Part shown: piece by piece, positions 5,882-10,803 of the stretch | Layout of the letters: each line of letters opens with the position of its first letter | Numbering within the stretch: the stretch's first letter is position 1 | DNA from: JAEWSN01 sp038249175 | Lineage (GTDB): Bacteria > Bacillota > Clostridia > DSM-8532 | Assembly: GCA_038249175.1 (NCBI GenBank) | Contig: JBBRWP010000099.1 | Location: 1 to 10,803, forward strand | DNA length: 10,803 nt | Direction of reading: 5' to 3' | Notes under the pieces: model-generated | Told to the model about the DNA's origin: nothing | The model's input: the letters and a program-made list of their open reading frames with translations, nothing else | The model's database searches: none | Translations under genes and position numbers: made by a program

Positions 5882-7165
5882 ATGAGCGCAAAATTGGAAA
5901 AGTTAGAAAAAAACGCAGTGAAGTTGACCATTGAAGTCGAAGCATCCGTCTTTGACGATGCACTTAGCCAGTCTTATGGCAAAAACAAAGGCCGTTATGC
6001 TGTGCAAGGGTTCCGAAAAGGCAAGGCTCCCCGCCACCTCATTGAACGTATGTACGGCGAAAGCGTGTTTTATGAAGATGCCATTAACACAGCCTGCAGC
6101 CCTGCTTATGATGCAGCGGTGGAAGAATTGGGTCTGTACCCTGTCAGCCAGCCGGAGTTGGATGTGGTAACCATTGGCGCCGGAATCAACCTCGTGTTCA
6201 CAGCAACCGTTACGGTAAAACCAGAAGTGATACTGGGCGATTACAAAGGCCTTTCTATAGAAAAAGAACCGGTGCTAATTACCGATGAAGATGTTGAAAA
6301 AGAGCTGAGTCGGGTACAGGAACGCAATGCCCGCCTTGTAACCGTAGAAGACCGCCCTGTTGCGGCCGGTGATACCCTGTCTATCGATTTTGAAGGATTT
6401 TCTGACGGGGTTGCTTTTGCAGGCGGCACCGGCACCGATTATACCCTGGTCATTGGTTCTAACAGCTTTATTCCCGGCTTTGAAGACCAACTCATTGGTG
6501 TGGTACTAAATGAAGAAACCGAAGTGAACGTCACTTTCCCGGAAACGTATCACAGTGCTGATCTGGCAGGAAAAGTCGCTATGTTCAAAGTGACTGTTAA
6601 AGAAATCAAGTTCAAGGATATGCCTGCTCTGGATGATGAATTTGCACAGGATGTTTCAGAATTCGATACACTGGATGCCTACAAAGAGAGTGTCCGCAAG
6701 GATTTGACGGAAAAAGCAACCGAAAACGGCAAACAGAAATTTGAAGATGCCGTCGTCAAAGCTGCAGTAGCGAATATGACGGTAGATGTGCCCGATGTAA
6801 TGGTTGAAACCCAGCTGAACACTATGCTGCGCCAGTTTGACATGAACCTGCGTTACCAGGGCATGGACTTGAAGCGCTACATGGAAATGATGGGCATGCA
6901 GGAAAAACAAATGCGTGATGATTTCCGTGAAAACGCAACCGAAAACGTAAAATCTTCCCTTTTGCTTGAAGCAGTTGTGAAGGCAGAAGCCATTGAAGCA
7001 AGCGAAGAAATGGTGCAGGCAGAACTGGAAGACATGGCAAAACAGTACGGTCAGCCTCTGGAAGAAATCCAGAAGCAGTTGCACGACCACGACATGGAAC
7101 ATGTTAAAGAGAACGCCTGTATCAAACAGGCCATTAAAATCATAGTGGATTCTGTAAAGGCGTAA
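5882..7165 (+). CDS. tig: Trigger factor, ribosome-associated chaperone and peptidyl-prolyl isomerase
   Basis: Trigger factor (427 aa, normal length) binds ribosomal protein uL23 at the exit tunnel and shields nascent chains. The N-terminal ribosome-binding domain (about 1-115) carries the signature GFRKGKAP at 43-50 followed by a conserved tyrosine-glycine. The FKBP-type PPIase domain (about 150-245) includes DTLSIDFEGFSDG, FIPGFEDQLIG and VTFPETYHS. The remaining helical C-terminal chaperone domain runs to the end with many acidic and glutamine/methionine-rich helices. ATG 5882 has AGGAGG (5869-5874) at 7-base spacing. The gene has its own promoter and heads the classical tig-clpP-clpX cluster, but clpP has a separate promoter and a large hairpin array lies between them. 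Confidence 0.97.
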   Translation: MSAKLEKLEKNAVKLTIEVEASVFDDALSQSYGKNKGRYAVQGFRKGKAPRHLIERMYGESVFYEDAINTACSPAYDAAVEELGLYPVSQPELDVVTIGAGINLVFTATVTVKPEVILGDYKGLSIEKEPVLITDEDVEKELSRVQERNARLVTVEDRPVAAGDTLSIDFEGFSDGVAFAGGTGTDYTLVIGSNSFIPGFEDQLIGVVLNEETEVNVTFPETYHSADLAGKVAMFKVTVKEIKFKDMPALDDEFAQDVSEFDTLDAYKESVRKDLTEKATENGKQKFEDAVVKAAVANMTVDVPDVMVETQLNTMLRQFDMNLRYQGMDLKRYMEMMGMQEKQMRDDFRENATENVKSSLLLEAVVKAEAIEASEEMVQAELEDMAKQYGQPLEEIQKQLHDHDMEHVKENACIKQAIKIIVDSVKA

Positions 7166-7226
7166 GGCTTTTTGAAAAGTTGTTTGTCAATGGCATCAAG
7201 GCTGTTGCGTTGCTGATTCTAGTGCA

Positions 7227-7403
7227 AAAAGTTGATTTTCGACTTTTATATGCAAGTTGCAAAATGCAACTTGCATGCAGCCAGCGGGGTTACCGCTGGC
7301 TGGCAGTGAAACCTTGATTGGGGGCAGTACAGCCACCCAAGGTGGCTGTACCATGCAAGATGATAAAATCATCTTGCATAATAACGCACGGATGTGCATT
7401 ATT
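7227..7403. repeat. Array of six consecutive hairpins between tig and clpP
   Basis: Six inverted repeats lie nearly end to end. A 7227-7247: AAAAGTTGA/TCGACTTTT, one wobble, loop TTT. B 7250-7276: perfect 12-bp arms ATGCAAGTTGCA/TGCAACTTGCAT, loop AAA. C 7278-7302: perfect 10-bp arms, CAGCCAGCGG first, 5-base loop. D 7327-7351: perfect 11-bp arms, GTACAGCCACC first, loop CAA. E 7353-7379: perfect 12-bp arms, ATGCAAGATGAT first, loop AAA. F 7380-7403: 10-bp arms with one mismatch, loop GGAT. B and E share the ATGCAAG base of the stem; the others differ in sequence. No long T-run follows any of them. No ORF is supported here. Confidence 0.9.
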
Positions 7404-7424
7404 GCACCGAAATCATTTCTTTGT

Positions 7425-7453
7425 TTGCAAAAACGCTCAAGTGGGAATATAAT
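7425..7453 (+). promoter_or_regulatory. Sigma-A promoter for clpP-clpX
   Basis: TTGCAA (7425-7430), a 17-base spacer, and a perfect TATAAT (7448-7453). Transcription would begin near 7460, about 110 bases before clpP. The -35 box starts 21 bases after the last hairpin of the array. A single AGGTCA (7462-7467) resembles one half of a CtsR site but has no second half at the right distance. A small stem TCAGA/TCTGA (7465-7480) lies at the expected 5' end of the mRNA. Confidence 0.82.
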
Positions 7454-7570
7454 ATCAGAGTAGGTCAGACTTTTATCTGAATGGCCTGTAAACATAGTTA
7501 AGCAACAGGCGTTGGCATTTCAGGCTGTTTGGCAGGAGTAGACGTTAAAAAAGTTGCACAGGAGGTTTTT

Positions 7571-8161
7571 ATGTCACTGGTACCAATTGTTGTTGAACAA
7601 ACCAGCCGTGGGGAACGGTCCTACGATATTTACTCCAGGCTTTTAAAAGACCGCATTATCATGCTCAGTGATGAGGTGAACGACGTGACCGCATCCTTAC
7701 TGGTAGCACAAATGCTGTTTTTAGAAGCAGAAGATCCGGAAAAGGATATTCAGCTTTACATCAACAGTCCGGGTGGTTCCATTACCGCCGGTATGGCAAT
7801 CTATGATACAATGCAACATGTGAAGCCGGATGTTTCTACCATTTGTGTGGGCATGGCAGCCTCCATGGGTGCTTTTCTTTTAACTGCTGGTGCCAAGGGA
7901 AAACGTTTTGCTCTGCCGAACAGCACAATTATGATTCATCAGCCTTTGGGCGGTGCACGCGGTCAGGCAACCGACATCAAAATTCATGCAGAATGGATTT
8001 TAAGAACAAAGGACAAGCTCAATAAAATGCTCAGTGAGAAAACAGGTCAGCCGTTGGAGAAAATCGAGCGGGACGTGGAACGTGACTATTTTATGGATGC
8101 GGACGAAGCCAAGGCATATGGTTTGGTGGATGCAATTATGGAAAAAAGAATACCGGGGTGA
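7571..8161 (+). CDS. clpP: ATP-dependent Clp protease proteolytic subunit
   Basis: ClpP (196 aa, normal length) forms the tetradecameric serine peptidase chamber fed by ClpX and other Clp ATPases in the cytoplasm. The catalytic triad falls at the expected positions: S98 in GMAASMGAF, H123 in MIHQPLGG, and D172 in VERDYFMDA. SPGGSITAGM (66-75) forms the substrate-binding and oxyanion region. ATG 7571 is preferred over an in-frame TTG at 7529 because AGGAGG (7560-7565) lies five bases upstream and SLVPIVVEQT is the usual ClpP N-terminus. It is followed 68 bases later by clpX, with one copy of the 65-nt repeat filling the gap, and shares the upstream promoter with clpX. Confidence 0.97.
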   Translation: MSLVPIVVEQTSRGERSYDIYSRLLKDRIIMLSDEVNDVTASLLVAQMLFLEAEDPEKDIQLYINSPGGSITAGMAIYDTMQHVKPDVSTICVGMAASMGAFLLTAGAKGKRFALPNSTIMIHQPLGGARGQATDIKIHAEWILRTKDKLNKMLSEKTGQPLEKIERDVERDYFMDADEAKAYGLVDAIMEKRIPG

Positions 8162-8162
8162 T

Positions 8163-8226
8163 GACTCTTTAAATGCGCAGCATTTACAGGAAGTTTGTGT
8201 AAACTCCACGAGGATGCATGGGGTAA
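8163..8226 (+). repeat. Single copy of the 65-nt structured repeat between clpP and clpX
   Basis: This unit aligns along its full length with the three tandem units at 2320-2514, one base shorter overall. Hairpin 1 is TAAATGC/GCATTTA around loop GCA (8170-8186); hairpin 2 is GTGTA (8197-8201), a 13-base loop, and TGCAT (8215-8219), followed by GGGGTAATAAAT. Compared with the tandem units, both stems carry changes on both sides that keep pairing. It fills nearly the whole 68-base clpP-clpX gap. Confidence 0.85.
8220..8223 (+). promoter_or_regulatory. clpX ribosome binding site supplied by the repeat
   Basis: GGGG (8220-8223) lies 6 bases before the clpX ATG and is the only Shine-Dalgarno-like sequence in place. 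It belongs to the conserved 3' end of the 65-nt repeat and directly touches the second stem, whose extension by G-U pairs could partly cover it. Confidence 0.6.
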
Positions 8227-8229
8227 TAA

Positions 8230-9522
8230 ATGGCGAGAATTGATGATAAAAAGCAACTGAAATGTTCATTTTGCGGAAAAACACAAGACCAGGTGCGACG
8301 CCTTGTTGCGGGTCCTGGTGTGAATATCTGTGATGAGTGTGTGGATCTGTGTTCAGACATTATCGGTGACGATTTTGAGGAGTTCGCCGCCCCTGTGGCG
8401 GCTGCAGAACTTTTGAAACCGGCTGAAATTAAGGCAATACTGGATCAATATGTGGTGGGTCAGGAAAGACCGAAGCGTGCTTTGGCCGTGTCGGTTTACA
8501 ACCATTACAAACGCATCCATGCAGAAAACAACAAAGATGATGTGGAACTGCAAAAAAGTAACATTCTGCTCATGGGACCGACCGGCTGTGGTAAAACCTA
8601 TCTGGCACAGTCCCTGGCAAAAATTTTGAATGTTCCCTTTGCCATTGCCGATGCGACGTCGTTGACGGAAGCCGGTTATGTGGGAGAAGATGTTGAAAAC
8701 ATTCTGCTAAAACTGATACAGGCGGCCGATTTTGATATTGCCCGTGCTCAAAAAGGCATTATCTATATCGACGAAGTGGATAAGATTGCCCGTAAATCTG
8801 AGAACGTCTCCATCACAAGGGATGTTAGCGGTGAAGGTGTGCAACAGGCTCTGCTCAAAATTCTGGAGGGCACCGTTGCCTCCGTGCCGCCACAAGGCGG
8901 ACGGAAGCATCCCCATCAGGAGTTTTTGCAGATTGATACCACCAACATCCTCTTCATCTGCGGCGGTGCTTTCGACGGCCTGGATAAGATTATTCAAAAC
9001 CGAATTGGTAAAAAGACCATGGGTTTTGGTGCTGTTATTGAAGGTAAAAAGGAATTGGACAGTTCAGAAATCTACAAGGATGTGAATCCGACCGATTTGG
9101 TGAAATATGGACTGATTCCGGAATTTGTGGGTCGTTTGCCAGTTGTGGTTCCCCTCCATTCCCTGGACAAGTCAGCCCTCATCGACATTCTGACCAAGCC
9201 CAAAAACGCCATTATGAAGCAGTACGAACGCCTCTTTGAACTTGATGGCGTGAAACTGGAAATTCAGGAAGGCGCTTTGGATGCCATTGCAGAAAGGGCT
9301 TTGGAACGGAAAACCGGTGCACGTGGACTGCGGGCCATTATGGAAGAAATTATGCTGGACGTGATGTTCGACATCCCGACCACAGAAACGGCTGAGAAAT
9401 GTATCCTGGATAAGGAAACCATTGAAAACAAAAGCATGCCGAAACTGATCCATGGGGAGAGTCGCAGGGTCTTGCCGACAACTAAGAAAAAAAAACGCAA
9501 CGAAATTGATTCTGCGTCATAA
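8230..9522 (+). CDS. clpX: ATP-dependent Clp protease ATP-binding subunit ClpX
   Basis: ClpX (430 aa) is the AAA+ unfoldase that delivers substrates to ClpP. The N-terminal zinc domain has C12, C15, C34 and C37 (CSFC, CDEC). The AAA+ core shows GPTGCGKT Walker A (116-123), the GYVG pore loop (149-152), IIYIDEVDK with Walker B D181 and E182, the RKSE segment after it, and the GARGLR sensor-2 motif late in the protein. The ClpP-docking loop reads MGF (264-266) where IGF, LGF or VGF is more usual, a mild variant. The C-terminus ends in a basic run (TTKKKKR). ATG 8230 fits the family start (MARIDDKKQLKCSFC). No separate promoter is seen, so it probably depends on the clpP promoter. Confidence 0.97.
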   Translation: MARIDDKKQLKCSFCGKTQDQVRRLVAGPGVNICDECVDLCSDIIGDDFEEFAAPVAAAELLKPAEIKAILDQYVVGQERPKRALAVSVYNHYKRIHAENNKDDVELQKSNILLMGPTGCGKTYLAQSLAKILNVPFAIADATSLTEAGYVGEDVENILLKLIQAADFDIARAQKGIIYIDEVDKIARKSENVSITRDVSGEGVQQALLKILEGTVASVPPQGGRKHPHQEFLQIDTTNILFICGGAFDGLDKIIQNRIGKKTMGFGAVIEGKKELDSSEIYKDVNPTDLVKYGLIPEFVGRLPVVVPLHSLDKSALIDILTKPKNAIMKQYERLFELDGVKLEIQEGALDAIAERALERKTGARGLRAIMEEIMLDVMFDIPTTETAEKCILDKETIENKSMPKLIHGESRRVLPTTKKKKRNEIDSAS

Positions 9523-9534
9523 TCGCAACTTTTT

Positions 9535-9564
9535 TTGCTTAAACAAAGAGCCGTATGGTATAGG
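9535..9564 (+). promoter_or_regulatory. Possible promoter for the topoisomerase gene
   Basis: TTGCTT (9535-9540), an 18-base spacer, and TATAGG (9559-9564) preceded by TGG (extended -10 type). The -10 box matches 4 of 6 bases. It lies in the 137-base clpX-topoisomerase gap, where no convincing terminator is visible, so read-through from clpX is also possible. Confidence 0.35.
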
Positions 9565-9659
9565 ACAACTGTTCTCGCCTGCGGCTTTTTTGCGAAAATG
9601 TCTGGTGAAAAGCGCAGACTCTTATATCAGCACCTTCAACCATCACAAAGGAGAAGTCT

Positions 9660-10803
9660 ATGGCAGTACAAAAGAAAGAATACGGCAATGAGAGCATCAC
9701 TTCCTTAAAAGGCGCAGACCGGGTACGTTTGCGTCCGGGGGTTATATTTGGTTCAGATGGTTTGGAAGGCTGTGCCCATTCTTTTTTTGAAATCCTGGCC
9801 AATGCCATTGACGAAGCGCGGGAGGGTTACGGGAAAGTTGTCCGCGTGAACCGGCACAAGGACAGCAGCATCACGGTGGAAGATGAAGGCCGTGGTCTTC
9901 CTGTAGATTTTAATACGAAAGAAGACCGGTTCAATTGGGAACTGGTCTTTTGTGAACTTTATGCTGGTGGTAAATACCAGAACAATGACGATGGCCATTA
10001 TGAATTTGCGCTGGGACTCAACGGTCTAGGGGCCTGTGCCACACAATACAGTTCGGAGTGGATGGATGTGGTGGTGCACCGTGACGGGATGAAACACAAC
10101 CTGCATTTTGGCAAAGGCGAAAATATTGGCGGCCTTGAAAAAATAAAGTTTCGCTACCGGAATACCGGTACCAAAATTACATGGAAACCTGACCGGGATG
10201 TGTTTACGGATATTCAATTGCCGCTTTCTCATTTTCAGGAAGTGCTGAAAAGGCAGGCAGTGGCCAATGCCGGTCTTCGCTTTGAATTGACCGATGAAGA
10301 ATCGGATACAATGGAAGTTTTCTGCTATGAGAATGGCATTGTAGACTATGTGAATGAGCTTGGGGAAGATAAAAATATTACCCGTGTGCGTTTCTTTGAA
10401 GGAACAGCGAAAGGCCGTGACCGGGAGGACAAGCCGGAATACCGTGTTCGCATGCAATTTGCCTTTGCTTTTAACAACGAAGTGGAACGGGTTGAGTACT
10501 ACCACAATTCCAGCTGGCTGGAGTATGGCGGCGCACCGGATAAGGCTGTTAAAAGCGCTTTTGTGTACGAAATTGATAAGTATTTGAAGGCCGGAAACAA
10601 GTACAACAAGAATGAAAGTAAAATTACGTTTGGAGATATTGAAGACAGTCTCATCCTGATTGGCAATTCACACTCTACGCTGACCAGTTATGAAAACCAG
10701 ACCAAAAAAGCCATCAACAACCGCTTTATTCAAGAATGTATGACCGATTTTCTGAAACAGCAGCTGGAGGTTTATCTGATTGAAAACCGTGACGAGGCAG
10801 AAC
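9660..10803 (+). CDS. Type IIA DNA topoisomerase B subunit, ParE/GyrB-like (3' partial)
   Basis: The gene starts at ATG 9660 with AAAGGAG (9647-9653) at 6-base spacing and is open to the window end, 381 codons. It is the ATPase half of a topoisomerase IV/gyrase B subunit. GHKL motifs: FEILANAIDEAR with predicted catalytic base E44 and Mg ligand N48; VEDEGRGLP with D75, G77 and G79; and GLNGLGA at 119-125. The last replaces the usual GGLHGVG, so the loop histidine is Asn. NQTKKAINN near residue 358 is the QTK loop of the transducer domain. The start MAVQKKEYGNESITSLKG and GVIFGSDGLEGC match a divergent clostridial group annotated as DNA topoisomerase subunit B rather than classical GyrB. The TOPRIM domain lies beyond the window. 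A partner A subunit would be expected downstream. Confidence 0.87.
   Translation, partial: MAVQKKEYGNESITSLKGADRVRLRPGVIFGSDGLEGCAHSFFEILANAIDEAREGYGKVVRVNRHKDSSITVEDEGRGLPVDFNTKEDRFNWELVFCELYAGGKYQNNDDGHYEFALGLNGLGACATQYSSEWMDVVVHRDGMKHNLHFGKGENIGGLEKIKFRYRNTGTKITWKPDRDVFTDIQLPLSHFQEVLKRQAVANAGLRFELTDEESDTMEVFCYENGIVDYVNELGEDKNITRVRFFEGTAKGRDREDKPEYRVRMQFAFAFNNEVERVEYYHNSSWLEYGGAPDKAVKSAFVYEIDKYLKAGNKYNKNESKITFGDIEDSLILIGNSHSTLTSYENQTKKAINNRFIQECMTDFLKQQLEVYLIENRDEAE

Noticed and set aside
6656..7102. Minus-strand ORF of 148 codons inside tig
   Set aside because: It is fully antisense to the well-supported trigger factor C-terminal domain and its composition (His and Phe rich) is typical of a shadow frame.
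7455..7485. CtsR operator upstream of clpP
   Set aside because: Only one AGGTCA-like half is present; the second direct half-site of the CtsR box is missing.
9523..9600. Terminator after clpX
   Set aside because: T-runs at 9530 and 9587 are present but only stems of 3-4 bp can be drawn before them.
10026..10505. Minus-strand ORF of 159 codons in the topoisomerase gene
   Set aside because: It is antisense to a protein with clear GHKL motifs, so it is a shadow.

Overview
All recognisable genes lie on the + strand. Strong AGGAGG-type ribosome binding sites, sigma-A promoters of the TTGAAA/TATAAT type, a long-form HPF and a divergent type IIA topoisomerase B subunit of a kind I associate with Clostridia all suggest a Firmicutes bacterium of class Clostridia, perhaps Oscillospirales or Lachnospirales. 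No genus can be named from the sequence alone. Base composition is moderate and coding style is uniform; no phage, IS or defence gene is visible.

Layout. Positions 1-143 hold the 3' end of an unrecognised gene. Next is hpf (ribosome hibernation, 419-949), closed by a perfect 20-bp-arm bidirectional terminator. From 1013 to 1898 the sequence is gene-poor, with at most one small ORF (two overlapping candidates on opposite strands), several palindromes and a diverged tandem duplication. A Nudix-fold gene with a badly eroded Nudix box follows (1899-2327). Its stop codon lies inside the first of three 65-bp tandem repeats. Then come yigZ/IMPACT (2603-3274), yebC (3365-4102), a possible 16-codon leader peptide overlapping fabZ, fabZ (4196-4696) and a calcineurin-like metallophosphoesterase (4806-5510). 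A clear sigma-A promoter drives tig (5882-7165). Between tig and clpP there are six consecutive hairpins followed by a clear clpP promoter. clpP (7571-8161) and clpX (8230-9522) follow. The window ends inside a topoisomerase IV/gyrase B-type gene (from 9660).

Function. The core is housekeeping proteostasis and translation: ribosome hibernation (HPF), a translation/regulatory factor (YebC), trigger factor for nascent chains, and the ClpXP protease. Fatty acid synthesis (FabZ) and DNA topology (ParE/GyrB-like) genes sit alongside.

The most unusual material is non-coding. A 65-nt repeat family occurs as three tandem copies after the Nudix gene, one copy that fills the clpP-clpX gap and supplies the clpX Shine-Dalgarno, and perhaps a decayed inverted copy before tig. 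Copies differ by pair-preserving changes in two predicted stems, which suggests selection for structure. The six-hairpin array upstream of clpP is a second, apparently unrelated structured element.
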